Assembly (NCBI GenBank): GCA_964414425.1
Contig: CAYPWL010000014.1
Coordinates: 14,288-78,287 of the forward strand
Direction: 5' to 3'
Source: GYS-P2D sp964414425
Lineage (GTDB): Bacteria; Bacteroidota; Bacteroidia; Chitinophagales; Saprospiraceae
DNA length: 64,000 nt
Shown: positions 1 to 8,862 of the stretch, in pieces
Layout of the letters: each line of letters opens with the position of its first letter
Position numbering within the stretch: the stretch's first letter is position 1
Made by a program: the position numbers and the translations under genes
Notes under the pieces: model-generated
Seen by the model: the letters and a program-made list of their open reading frames with translations, nothing else
Databases searched by the model: none
What the model was told of the DNA's origin: nothing

Positions 1-405
1 TATATATTTGCCAAAGTTGCCAAAGCTAAAGGAAGTAAGAATACCCTAATCCTATTGATCGGCATCTGGGTGTGCATCTGCTTAGGTGCATATTTCACTG
101 AGTCTAAGACTATATTCTATGTGATAGCGGCATTTGTAGGATTAGTCTTAGGGGGGATTCAGTCTACGTCTCGAGCGGGCTTTACCAAACTACTAAAATC
201 AGACGAAGACGACCTGAGCTCCTTCTATAGTTTCTATGATGTGCTATTTTATATCTCCGTAGTCTTCGGAACCTTTGCTTTTGGCCTTGTTAATCAACTT
301 ACTCAGAGTCTGAGATACAGCGTCCTTGCCTTAGTGATCTTCTTTGTTTTAGCTATTTTATTCTTGGCTCCTATGACATTTAGAGATTCGAGACCTCAGG
401 AGTAA
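1..405 (+). CDS. MFS transporter, UMF1/Atg22-like family, C-terminal fragment (partial at window edge)
   Basis: The reading frame is open from base 1 and ends at TAA 403-405, so the start lies outside the window. About 134 residues are visible, with hydrophobic segments that fit the last three or four transmembrane helices of a major facilitator. The stretch VLGGIQSTSRAGFTKLL is typical of the UMF1 (Atg22-like) family, whose members in bacteria are inner-membrane transporters of mostly unknown substrate. The stop codon directly abuts the stop of the convergent lipoprotein gene. Family assignment rests on this short stretch; the substrate cannot be told. Confidence 0.7.
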   Translation, partial: YIFAKVAKAKGSKNTLILLIGIWVCICLGAYFTESKTIFYVIAAFVGLVLGGIQSTSRAGFTKLLKSDEDDLSSFYSFYDVLFYISVVFGTFAFGLVNQLTQSLRYSVLALVIFFVLAILFLAPMTFRDSRPQE

Positions 406-1896
406 CTATTCAACTAGCTCAAAACACCCAAGGTCTGGAGTATTCATATCTCGCAATACACCCAGCTGATCAGTGGCTATCCTCGGAATAGGTAAACCCT
501 GATTCATAGCCGCTGACATCGTGTCTAATGTGTACAAGTCATTCGACGCATCTAAGAATAACGAACCCTCAGGATTGATCAAGCAGCCATCGCATATTGC
601 AGAGAAGTCAAACAAGTTTTCAGTCTCGTCTATAGTTAGTATCGTTTGATTAAAAGATAGGTTCATGCTCTCTGGATCATTGCCCTCTGTAATATCAATG
701 ATCACAATCTCATTAGGGTTAGATCCTGTAACAATCGAGTTTCTTATCGTAGTTGTATTGGGTTTTATGGCGATATCTATGCAATCTATATCGAGACATT
801 GGAAATTATCAATAAACAGTCCTGGCTGATCATTGATATTATTCGCTATAGTATTATAATTCAGCTCATAATTACCTCCTTGTGACAGCAGTATGCTCTG
901 TGCTGCATTATTGTAAAATAGGCTATTGTTGATAACCGCCTCGGCACCTATACCTATGAATCCAACATTGGAAGTATTGTGGATATCACAAGATTCAATC
1001 AGAACCTGTGCCGCACTATCTGCACGTATCCCTACTATACTATTCCTGATCGTCGTATGCGAAAATCTGTTATTTCTGCTGCCTGGTAATAGTCTGATAC
1101 CTGACCACTGGCCTGGTACATCGTCAAATGCAGGCTCTAAACGATCCCCTTGGATTACAACAGGTTGATCGGGAGTCCCAACAACATCTATTGAGCCATT
1201 TTCTAAAAAAAACAGTCCGCCATCATTCACGATTTGATTATTCAGTAGAACTATACCACCATGTACAAATACCTGTGTTCCAGGTGGTATAACTAATCCG
1301 CAACTATCAATAAAGAGCAGTCCATTGACCACATATGGCCTTGGGTCGTCCCATATGATATTCCCATTGTTACAAGTCAATCCGATCACTTGACCTTGGG
1401 CATCTCTCGACGGAAAGTAGTTGGCATTTTGTCCAAAAGCCTCCAAATGGAGTAGACTTACACTTGATTCACTGGAGACCTCGATAGTCTCATTAATCAC
1501 GAAAGGACTCACCGATAAAGGCTCATCTGGGTCTATAGTGACCTCTATAAACATCCATACACTATCAAGCCCGTTAATCCTTACATCTTGAAAAGAACTT
1601 CCCGGAATCCCATCGACATTCATCCGAAATTTAGAATTGGGATCTGAAAGTTTTATCTCCTGTATGGTGATGTTATTTTCAGAAAGATTCTTGATACGTA
1701 CAGATCTTGTAATACTCCCTATCTCAGTAAAGACTGTATCGAATCTTAAGGTATCTACAGAGAAATTGAGATCCGCTACTTGACTTGGTGTAAAATCCAC
1801 ATCAAAACAACTGGAAAATAACGTCAGACAGCCAACATAAAGAGCTATAGCCCCGAATATTGTTGCTTTTTTTACACTACTCTTATTCAAAATCAT
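406..1896 (-). CDS. Lipoprotein with right-handed parallel beta-helix domain
   Basis: A predicted exported lipoprotein of about 496 residues from the ATG at 1896; an ATG 33 bases upstream at 1929 is also open, but the downstream start gives a clean signal peptide (MILNKSSVKK, hydrophobic core, lipobox LFSSC). The first ~130 residues look like a beta-sandwich module (VADLNFSVDTLRFDTVFTEI). The middle is rich in short N/G-I-rich repeats (NNRFSHTTIRNSIVGIRADS and similar) that suit parallel beta-helix coils. The protein probably sits on the periplasmic or outer face of the outer membrane. Conserved in Bacteroidota; no enzymatic residues can be assigned. It is divergent from the glycosyltransferase cluster to the right. 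Confidence 0.7.
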   Translation of the reverse strand: MILNKSSVKKATIFGAIALYVGCLTLFSSCFDVDFTPSQVADLNFSVDTLRFDTVFTEIGSITRSVRIKNLSENNITIQEIKLSDPNSKFRMNVDGIPGSSFQDVRINGLDSVWMFIEVTIDPDEPLSVSPFVINETIEVSSESSVSLLHLEAFGQNANYFPSRDAQGQVIGLTCNNGNIIWDDPRPYVVNGLLFIDSCGLVIPPGTQVFVHGGIVLLNNQIVNDGGLFFLENGSIDVVGTPDQPVVIQGDRLEPAFDDVPGQWSGIRLLPGSRNNRFSHTTIRNSIVGIRADSAAQVLIESCDIHNTSNVGFIGIGAEAVINNSLFYNNAAQSILLSQGGNYELNYNTIANNINDQPGLFIDNFQCLDIDCIDIAIKPNTTTIRNSIVTGSNPNEIVIIDITEGNDPESMNLSFNQTILTIDETENLFDFSAICDGCLINPEGSLFLDASNDLYTLDTMSAAMNQGLPIPRIATDQLGVLRDMNTPDLGCFELVE

Positions 1897-1971
1897 CAAT
1901 TTTGCGGATGCTAAACTATGAGGTCTCATCGTATAACTAACTTAAGGGACTCATTTTATATTATTAACGAA

Positions 1972-1986
1972 TTCGCAAGGTGCGAA
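1972..1986. promoter_or_regulatory. Inverted repeat in divergent intergenic region
   Basis: TTCGCA-AGG-TGCGAA, a perfect 6-bp dyad with a 3-base centre. It lies between the divergent lipoprotein gene (start 1896/1929) and the glycosyltransferase gene (start 2025). It could be an operator for either gene; no known motif is recognised. Confidence 0.3.
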
Positions 1987-2001
1987 ATTAAGTCAAAAAA
2001 T

Positions 2002-2017
2002 GAGGGTTCAAACCCTC
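2002..2017. promoter_or_regulatory. Inverted repeat just upstream of glycosyltransferase start
   Basis: GAGGGTT-CA-AACCCTC, a perfect 7-bp dyad ending seven bases before the GTG start at 2025. Its position suits an operator or a 5' UTR hairpin that covers the ribosome-binding region. Function is inferred from position only. Confidence 0.35.
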
Positions 2018-2024
2018 TTTAGAA

Positions 2025-2729
2025 GTGGAGGCCACACCAGACGATCATAATATTGACTTCATTATACCAGCGTATAACGAAGAATTATCCATTGCTAAAG
2101 TAGTACGGGACATCCCTAAAGATATCGCAAGACATATCATTGTCTGTAATAATGGAAGTAATGATGATACCAAAGCTAATGCCCTGAATGCAGGAGCCAT
2201 TGTTGTGGATGAGCCAATAGCGGGTTATGGTCAGGCCTGTCTAAAGGGTTTAGAGTATATAGACTCTCTTGACGTTAAGTCGGACATAGTAGTCTTTTTG
2301 GATGGGGACTATAGTGATTATCCCGAGCATGCGATAGAGTTAGTAAATCCGATCATTCATGATGATCATGATTTAGTCATTGGATCGAGGGTCAAAGGTG
2401 ATCTTCAATCTGGTTCGATGACCATACCACAAGTATTTGGTAATTGGTTGGCAACTACGCTTATTAAAGTCATATACAATTATGACTTTAGTGATCTAGG
2501 ACCTTTTCGGGCGATTAGATATTCCGCCTTGCAGCGCATAGATATGCAGGACACCGATTATGGTTGGACTGTAGAAATGCAAGTAAAGGCTGCCAAATTG
2601 GGGATGAAGTGTTCTGAAATTCCTGTAAACTATAGAAAGCGGATTGGAAAATCAAAGGTATCTGGCACAATCAAAGGCACCTTTTTAGCAGGACATAAGA
2701 TACTCTGGACCATATTTAAACTTATCTAA
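2025..2729 (+). CDS. Family 2 glycosyltransferase, polyprenyl-phosphate sugar synthase-like
   Basis: A soluble GT-A fold transferase of 234 residues starting at GTG. The nucleotide-sugar entry loop IIPAYNEELS is at residues 13-22 and the DxD-type metal site FLDGDYSD at 91-98. The family signature DYGWTVEMQ is at ~178-186 and the basic YRKRIGKSKVSG lies near the end. This is the dolichyl-phosphate mannose/glucose synthase-like subgroup, which transfers a sugar to a polyprenyl phosphate carrier. There is no C-terminal membrane anchor. The following two genes, a membrane GT2 and a GT-C-like protein, are in the same direction with short gaps (22 and 16 bases). That suggests one operon in which this enzyme charges a lipid carrier used by the GT-C protein. 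Confidence 0.85.
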   Translation: MEATPDDHNIDFIIPAYNEELSIAKVVRDIPKDIARHIIVCNNGSNDDTKANALNAGAIVVDEPIAGYGQACLKGLEYIDSLDVKSDIVVFLDGDYSDYPEHAIELVNPIIHDDHDLVIGSRVKGDLQSGSMTIPQVFGNWLATTLIKVIYNYDFSDLGPFRAIRYSALQRIDMQDTDYGWTVEMQVKAAKLGMKCSEIPVNYRKRIGKSKVSGTIKGTFLAGHKILWTIFKLI

Positions 2730-2751
2730 CTTATTACATTAAGAACAAAGA

Positions 2752-4245
2752 ATGTTAGAGATCATTGGACAATTCATATTGATAGTATACGGAATCGCAA
2801 TCGTACTGATTACCCTATATTGTCTCATGCAATTTCATCTCCTCTATTATTATGGGAGGTATAAGAAGTCTATCAAACAGAATCTGTTAAGTCAACCTGA
2901 AAGCAGCGGCGTACTTCCCATGGTAACTGTCCAGCTCCCTATTTTCAATGAGCTTCACGTCTCTGCCAGACTGTTGGAGTCGATAACTCAGTTGGATTAT
3001 CCTAGAGATCGTTTTGAGATTCATGTCTTAGATGATAGCACTGACGAAACCGTCGAACTTATAGCGGCAGAAGTAAAAAAGTACAAGGCTCAGGGATTCC
3101 AAATCGAGCATGTCACGAGGACGATAAGAACTGGATACAAAGCAGGTGCGCTTAAGGATGCCATGGCGCAAGCCAAAGGAGAATTCATCGCTATTTTTGA
3201 TGCCGACTTCTTGCCTAAGCCTTCGTTCCTTAGAGAAACTATAAAACAATTTAATCACCCGAAAGTAGGTGTAGTACAGACACGATGGACGCACCTCAAT
3301 CAGGATTACTCACTCCTCACGAGAGTACAAGCCTTTCAACTTAATGTTCATTTCACCGTGGAGCAGTTAGGTCGCAAAGCAGGAAACCTACTACTACAAT
3401 TTAACGGTACAGCAGGTGTATGGCGCACAGAGTGCATCAATGATGCCGGCGGCTGGGAGGCTGACACGCTTACAGAAGATCTCGACTTGAGCTATAGAGC
3501 CCAGCTCAAAGATTGGGAAATCAAATACTTGGAAGACACCACATCTCCAGCTGAGCTACCCGCAGAAATCAACGGTCTCAAATCTCAACAATATAGATGG
3601 ATGAAAGGTGGTGCAGAAACAGCCAAGAAGTTGATTCCTACCATCTGGCGATCAGACCTTAGCCCTGTGAGAAAGCTACATGCGACGACACATCTTTTAG
3701 GTTCTTCTGTATTCATTGCAGTTTTTATAATTGGATTCATCAGTGTACCCTTAGCTTTCGTACTTACACCGCTGGGTATCGCAACAGAGAAGTTTGCCAT
3801 ATTCCTAATCAGTCTACTATCTATCTTAATTGTCTATTACGTGGCTAATGTAGAAGTGGCTTGGCATAAGGAGAATAAGCTTAAGATGTTCTTTAAGTTT
3901 GTATGTATCTTCCCTATTTTCTTGAGTCTATCTATGGGATTATCCTTTCATAATTCCCTGGCGGTGATACAGGGTTACTTGGGTAAGAAAACTGCTTTTG
4001 TACGCACACCGAAGTTTGATATTACTAAGGTTGGCGATGGATTTATGAAAAAGAAATACTTCAGTAGAAAAATAAAAGCATCAGCAATAGTAGAAGGTCT
4101 ACTCTTCTTTTATTTCATGATAGGTTTTGGTTATGGCGTATGGTCAGGAGTTCACACTTTTGCACCGATGCACTTTTTATTGATGATTGGTTATGGTTTA
4201 CTCTTCTACTATACGCTTAGAAGCGTATCATTGAGTAGAGGCTAA
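2752..4245 (+). CDS. Membrane family 2 glycosyltransferase, cellulose synthase-like
   Basis: 497 residues. One N-terminal membrane helix (~5-30), a cytoplasmic GT2 domain (~57-300) and about four C-terminal helices (~310-495). All processive-type motifs are visible: DDSTD at 94-98, DAD at 150-152, TEDLDLS at 241-247 and QQYRW at 279-283. These are the D,D,D,QxxRW residues of inverting GT2 synthases that couple polymer or glycolipid synthesis to export. The closest families are the CESA-like Bacteroidota enzymes; no BcsB-like partner or cyclic-di-GMP PilZ domain is visible. It could equally make a short glycolipid such as a glucosylceramide. Middle gene of the cluster. Confidence 0.85.
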   Translation: MLEIIGQFILIVYGIAIVLITLYCLMQFHLLYYYGRYKKSIKQNLLSQPESSGVLPMVTVQLPIFNELHVSARLLESITQLDYPRDRFEIHVLDDSTDETVELIAAEVKKYKAQGFQIEHVTRTIRTGYKAGALKDAMAQAKGEFIAIFDADFLPKPSFLRETIKQFNHPKVGVVQTRWTHLNQDYSLLTRVQAFQLNVHFTVEQLGRKAGNLLLQFNGTAGVWRTECINDAGGWEADTLTEDLDLSYRAQLKDWEIKYLEDTTSPAELPAEINGLKSQQYRWMKGGAETAKKLIPTIWRSDLSPVRKLHATTHLLGSSVFIAVFIIGFISVPLAFVLTPLGIATEKFAIFLISLLSILIVYYVANVEVAWHKENKLKMFFKFVCIFPIFLSLSMGLSFHNSLAVIQGYLGKKTAFVRTPKFDITKVGDGFMKKKYFSRKIKASAIVEGLLFFYFMIGFGYGVWSGVHTFAPMHFLLMIGYGLLFYYTLRSVSLSRG

Positions 4246-4261
4246 GCTCATAGTTGTTTCT

Positions 4262-5572
4262 GTGGACAAGCCGATTCCAAATGGTCTTGCAGGGCTCATT
4301 TTCATTGTTTGCATTGCCTACTTAGGGTATATACCTGATCAGGCTGATTTCTACAAGATTATTGTGCCTTACACCTTTCTGTTTGGCAGCTATATATACT
4401 TGGTGAAGCGATGTCGATCTTTTAGATTCCTACTCACCCTTGCGATAGCTGCGAGATTCTTACTCATTTTTACCGTTCCCAATTTATCTGATGATATTTT
4501 TAGATTTATATGGGATGGTCGTGCTATACATGCTGGATTGAGTCCTTATGGTAGCCTACCTGTTGATCTCGTCGGTACAGTTCAAGGATTGAGCACTGAG
4601 CTATTTGACCTACTTAACTCGCCAGAATACTACTCGCTCTACCCTCCGATATCGCAGTTCTTCAACTATTGCTCAACCTTGATCAGCACCGAGACTTATA
4701 TCGGAGAAGCAATTATCTATAAGTCACTACTATTTATCTGTGATTTAGTCCTCATGTGGTTGATGTACCGTATCGTCCAAGCAGCTCAAATCGATTGGAG
4801 TCGTATGTATGTATATCTACTCAATCCTCTGATCACCATAGAGATCAACGGCAACGCACACTTCGAGGGTGTTATGATCTTATTTTTAGCCGCCTCACTC
4901 TACTTTCTGCATAAAAGCAAGAACATGTACTCCGGAGCAGCATTAGGGGCGTCAGTGGCAAGTAAAATGCTTACCATGATGTACTCGGTGGCGTTGTTTT
5001 TCTATACGCCCGCCAAACAGCGTGTACCGCTTGTCTTAGGTGCTATTTTTATGGGACTCATCCTATTCCTCCCATTAGCTCTCAGCTTACATCAAGACGG
5101 TGCTAATGTCTTAGCCAGTCTTGATCTATATGTCAAGAAGTTTGAGTTCAACGGAAGCTTGTATTATCTATTAAGAGCTATCGGCTATGAAATCTATGGA
5201 TATAACACCATACATATCTGGGGACCAAAATTATCTATTGTAACGCTGTTAGGTATACTCTATCTCTCGTATAGGACAAGAGAACAGGATTTCAATCATC
5301 TTCTCACTATTATATTCTGGTGTACTTTCATTTTCTTAGTTACATCAAGGACAGTCCATCCCTGGTATCTCTCATTAGCTATATTCAGTAGTGTGTTTAC
5401 CAGATTTAGATTTCCAATACTTTGGTCCTATCTGATCTTCTTCACGTATATCAATTATAGCTATACTGAGTATCACGAAAATCTCACAGTAGTATTAATT
5501 GAGTATAGCTTAGTGGTCGTCTATGCGCTCTATGAGTATAAAACAAAAAAGCCCCAGGTCATAAAGACTTGA
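4262..5572 (+). CDS. Polytopic GT-C-type glycosyltransferase (mannosyltransferase-like)
   Basis: A 436-residue integral membrane protein with roughly ten to twelve hydrophobic segments, starting at GTG. The first luminal loop carries NLSDDIFRFIWDG (74-86), the acidic-pair motif expected of GT-C enzymes that use polyprenyl-phosphate sugars. HPWYLSLAI and YPPISQFF are further signatures of bacterial GT-C/GT87-like proteins. It follows the polyprenyl-phosphate sugar synthase gene at 2025, which could supply its donor. The last ~24 bases overlap the terminator of the facing gld operon. The exact acceptor and sugar are unknown. Confidence 0.7.
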   Translation: MDKPIPNGLAGLIFIVCIAYLGYIPDQADFYKIIVPYTFLFGSYIYLVKRCRSFRFLLTLAIAARFLLIFTVPNLSDDIFRFIWDGRAIHAGLSPYGSLPVDLVGTVQGLSTELFDLLNSPEYYSLYPPISQFFNYCSTLISTETYIGEAIIYKSLLFICDLVLMWLMYRIVQAAQIDWSRMYVYLLNPLITIEINGNAHFEGVMILFLAASLYFLHKSKNMYSGAALGASVASKMLTMMYSVALFFYTPAKQRVPLVLGAIFMGLILFLPLALSLHQDGANVLASLDLYVKKFEFNGSLYYLLRAIGYEIYGYNTIHIWGPKLSIVTLLGILYLSYRTREQDFNHLLTIIFWCTFIFLVTSRTVHPWYLSLAIFSSVFTRFRFPILWSYLIFFTYINYSYTEYHENLTVVLIEYSLVVVYALYEYKTKKPQVIKT

Positions 5573-5575
5573 GGC
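5545..5575 (-). terminator. Rho-independent terminator of the gldKLMN transcript
   Basis: Read on the minus strand: AGCCTCAAGTC, loop TTTAT, GACCTGGGGCT, then TTTTTTG. The stem has 11 pairs with one mismatch and one G-T pair. It lies 28 bases past the gldN stop codon and inside the last codons of the convergent glycosyltransferase gene (stop at 5572). Confidence 0.8.
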
Positions 5576-5602
5576 TCGTAAATTTTCTTATTTAAGCTCT
5601 TG

Positions 5603-6496
5603 TTAAAAGGACCATAAGTCATGCTCCCAAGCAAAGAGTTCCTGTTTTATTTTCTCCGAGGCAAGTAATCTATCATACTCACTATCAGGATATAAATCCT
5701 TCAATCTAAGTCCTAATGAGTTAGACTCCGCATAGATATAACTACCGAATATCCTCAACTCAAATAGATCATACCAAGACATACGACTGACATCATTAAA
5801 GTCTGACACTACTTGCTCCTTGGCAAGTTGATATCTCGCCTTAGGATAGTATGCCCAAAACATAGGAATCTCATATAGAAACTCTCCTGTATTATCATCG
5901 AACTTGTCCTGGATAGGTGCAATCCCCAGGATTCTCACCTTAACTGTAGAAGTCTTCTTATCAAAGAACCATACTTCTTTCACTCTGTATCTCTGTATAG
6001 ATGCAGGATCAAGAGGGTTCTCAGTGATCGTGATTTTCTCTTCGTAAGTTTCAGGATCATACACTAAAGCCGTATCGATTCTGTTGAGCATAGCTGTCAA
6101 ATCATCAGCATCCATAGCGTCTTTAAACTTCTCATCTCTGAATACAGTAATCTCACCATCCATAGCCATCTCCTGAAGGATTGTGAAAAACGACCGATCT
6201 TCATTTCTGAATGGTTGATTGATCTTCTCACGAGTATCAATCACTCTCCAGATTCTACGCTGCCACATGACATCGTGCTCACTGAGTGGCTCATATTCGA
6301 TCACTCGACTATCAGCCATCAATCTTCTATCGACAATATCGTCATAATAAACGCTCAAGTCTTCTTCTTCAAAGATGGTAGACTCGTCTATAGTTTCTTG
6401 TTGCTCATCTGGATCATTCAAGAAGAAATCATCACCCTGTGCAAATGAAACTGCAACAAAGCCCAGAACTAACAAAAATGACAGTGTATATCTCAT
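5603..6496 (-). CDS. gldN: Type IX secretion / gliding motility protein GldN
   Basis: 297 residues with a signal peptide (MRYTLSFLLVLGFVAVSFA, cleavage before QGDD). Recognisable GldN features are VYYDDIVDRRLMADSRVIEYEPL, WQRRIWRVIDTREKINQPF and KIQDKF-like segments in the middle, and a C-terminal YDLFELRIFGSYIYAES block. GldN (PorN) is a periplasmic partner of GldK/GldM and needed for secretion through the T9SS. The length is normal for the family. It is the last gene of the gldK-L-M-N run, 22 bases after gldM, and is followed by a strong terminator. Confidence 0.93.
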   Translation of the reverse strand: MRYTLSFLLVLGFVAVSFAQGDDFFLNDPDEQQETIDESTIFEEEDLSVYYDDIVDRRLMADSRVIEYEPLSEHDVMWQRRIWRVIDTREKINQPFRNEDRSFFTILQEMAMDGEITVFRDEKFKDAMDADDLTAMLNRIDTALVYDPETYEEKITITENPLDPASIQRYRVKEVWFFDKKTSTVKVRILGIAPIQDKFDDNTGEFLYEIPMFWAYYPKARYQLAKEQVVSDFNDVSRMSWYDLFELRIFGSYIYAESNSLGLRLKDLYPDSEYDRLLASEKIKQELFAWEHDLWSF

Positions 6497-6518
6497 AATA
6501 AATCTATTCTTAAAAATC

Positions 6519-8129
6519 TTAGTTTAGAACAAAAGACATCGTCCCTAAATCACGTGATGCAACATCACCTGGACACTTACATTTGATATTCTCAAAGTAG
6601 TAACGATCTCCAGGAACGGCTTTACCCAATATTCTTTTTGAATCTCCATTAAATGTTCCACCAGGATTAACTGCAACTTCAGGATCGGCACGTCTTGGTA
6701 CTCTCACAAGCTGGAATCCAGCAATATTACATTTTGCATCAAAGTCAAAACCTTGTAACACTGGGATCACGCCCTTTTGAGCTTTAAATGTACCTGAGCC
6801 CATCTTTCCGCTTCTCTTATTAGATAGCATAGGGATTGGATCAGGAATTCTTTTTACTCTGAAGTCTTTAGACGCCTCAAAGCCAGGAGCATTCAATTTT
6901 ATTTTAGCGTATTCGCCATTTTTAGTTGGCTTACTCACTTTTACGTTGAATGTTCCATCAGAATTCTTAGAGATGTTACCACCTCCTGAACCTGCCATAG
7001 ACACCTTAACTTGGCTACTTGGCACACCTGCAACTGATACTTCAACTGGGTTATCTACACCGATATAAAACACGTTCATTTTAGAAGCGGATATCGCTGC
7101 TGATCGCTCTCCTACTTCATACTCATATGTACGCTTGAAAGACTGTGTCTCTCCTGTTACAGGATTCAAGATTGAAGCTTCTACATTATAGTTTTTCTTA
7201 CCCACACCGTTGGCTTTAGCCGTAAACTCGGCTACACCATCAGCATTAAGAGTTAAAGGTCTACCATTAACCTTGATAGATACACCAGTGTTTGACTCTG
7301 CTGAAGCAGAAGCACTCATGAATACCTCAGTCTTGAATGTTTCACCATTGATGACATATGTCTTCTCTGGTGAAGAAACCACAGTGAACTTATCTAATAC
7401 TACATCTGTACTTGTCCCCACTTTGTTAGCGAGATAGTTCAAGTATGTAGATTCTGTGCTAATAACGTCGTTTTGAAACTTTCTAAAGATCGGTAGTACC
7501 GCTTGGACTGGCATCTGCTTAAAGTTAAATGTAGCCCAGTCGAACTGAGTATTTTTGGACTTCGTTGCAGCTTTCTCCTTCCATGTGGCATCATCGATTA
7601 TCGATGGAATCTCTTTAGAGAAACTCTCACGATCCTCCTCATCTACAAGGGCCATGATATCGGCTCTATATTTTAATAGATTTGCTTTCAACTCCTCTCC
7701 TTTGCCATCTTTTACAAGTAATCGAGTCGTAACATCCTTATTTTTCTTTCCTCTAAGCGTGGTAGTTTTCTTACCATCTTTGAAGACATAATCCTCATCA
7801 TTATATTCTCCATCTTGATTACCAGAGGCATCTATGAGGAATTCAATGATATCTTCGAGCTCCTGCTTCATATTAACTGTAAGCTCATGTGCAGGATCGA
7901 TACGCTCCGCATATTGCTCAAGCGCCTTCTTCTTCTTAGCACCATCACGAATCAACTCCGGAAGTGCTTTATTAGATTCTTCGATCGCTTTATTCGACTT
8001 AATCAGTCCTTTATCTACAATCTTGAAGGCGTTAAAGATCTCCGCAGAGACGTTAAGTGCCAGCATCGCTGTCAATACCAAATACATGATATTGATCATT
8101 AGCTGACGGGGTTCCTTAGGAATTGACAT
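6519..8129 (-). CDS. gldM: Type IX secretion / gliding motility motor protein GldM
   Basis: 536 residues. The N-terminal signature IPKEPRQLMINIMYLVLTAM contains the single membrane helix (~10-28) that packs in the GldL bundle. The long periplasmic part has an alpha-helical first domain (~30-220) followed by beta domains up to the C terminus. In this family GldL and GldM form the proton-motive-force-driven motor and the GldM periplasmic shaft contacts GldK/GldN. Length and order (gldL upstream, gldN downstream) are as in other Bacteroidota. There is no sign of truncation. Confidence 0.95.
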   Translation of the reverse strand: MSIPKEPRQLMINIMYLVLTAMLALNVSAEIFNAFKIVDKGLIKSNKAIEESNKALPELIRDGAKKKKALEQYAERIDPAHELTVNMKQELEDIIEFLIDASGNQDGEYNDEDYVFKDGKKTTTLRGKKNKDVTTRLLVKDGKGEELKANLLKYRADIMALVDEEDRESFSKEIPSIIDDATWKEKAATKSKNTQFDWATFNFKQMPVQAVLPIFRKFQNDVISTESTYLNYLANKVGTSTDVVLDKFTVVSSPEKTYVINGETFKTEVFMSASASAESNTGVSIKVNGRPLTLNADGVAEFTAKANGVGKKNYNVEASILNPVTGETQSFKRTYEYEVGERSAAISASKMNVFYIGVDNPVEVSVAGVPSSQVKVSMAGSGGGNISKNSDGTFNVKVSKPTKNGEYAKIKLNAPGFEASKDFRVKRIPDPIPMLSNKRSGKMGSGTFKAQKGVIPVLQGFDFDAKCNIAGFQLVRVPRRADPEVAVNPGGTFNGDSKRILGKAVPGDRYYFENIKCKCPGDVASRDLGTMSFVLN

Positions 8130-8160
8130 TTCTTAGATATTAATCGTTAGCTAATAATTA

Positions 8161-8775
8161 TTACTTCGCTGAGTTGAACGCACCGAGTACGTTGCCGTAT
8201 ACAGAGTTCAAAGAAGACAAGTTTCTGTTTAGAGAAGACATCTGATCTTTGTACATCTTAGTATCTTCTACTGTTTCTGATAATGCAGACATTGCCTCAT
8301 TTAACTTACCATAAAAGTTATGAGTCGCTTGTAATTGTTGAGATGTTTCACTAAAATCAATTTCTTGAAGTGCCTTCAATGAGCCTAAGCTCTTGGACAT
8401 AGATTGAAGTTCGTCAAGCATGCCGCCTAACTGATTTTCTACAACCTCAGCATTGAGAGATCTTGAATCATCTGCTGCTCCGATCATATTAACTGCTCCA
8501 CCTGAAAGTGGCGCTAAAGCCGCATTATGCTTATCAAGACCTGGATATAATTTTTCCCAGTAGTAATCTTTCTCTGGTCCGATAAGACCTAAGAAGAAGA
8601 ATAAAACAGCCTCTACTACAAGACCTACTGTAAGAAGGTCAATTTTTATTCCAGCTACAACCGGTTGCTCCCAAGACTGGATTTTGTAAAGTGCCCCTAA
8701 CATCACGAGTGCCGCTCCAACACCAATCACTAAATTTTTCAAGTATTTGAAGCCAGAAGAATGTAAAAAACTCAT
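8161..8775 (-). CDS. gldL: Type IX secretion / gliding motility motor protein GldL
   Basis: 204 residues. Two close membrane helices (~14-32 and ~44-64) enclose the short loop KIQSWEQP, and the second helix contains a buried glutamate (VVEAVLFFFLG), the residue type proposed to take part in proton conduction. A helical cytoplasmic tail runs from ~65 to 204. Found in an intact gldK-L-M-N order. GldL forms the pentameric ring around the GldM dimer in characterised species. Confidence 0.95.
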   Translation of the reverse strand: MSFLHSSGFKYLKNLVIGVGAALVMLGALYKIQSWEQPVVAGIKIDLLTVGLVVEAVLFFFLGLIGPEKDYYWEKLYPGLDKHNAALAPLSGGAVNMIGAADDSRSLNAEVVENQLGGMLDELQSMSKSLGSLKALQEIDFSETSQQLQATHNFYGKLNEAMSALSETVEDTKMYKDQMSSLNRNLSSLNSVYGNVLGAFNSAK

Positions 8776-8862
8776 AGGAAATTGATTTAAAAAAAAAGGT
8801 TTATTGTTGAATAAATTTTAAAAGAATGGGGAGTTTATATATTTCACTAATAGTCTATACTA

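Noticed and set aside
7815..8106. Overlapping plus-strand frames opposite gldM
   Set aside because: They are mirror frames of a well-supported gene and lack any protein-like features.
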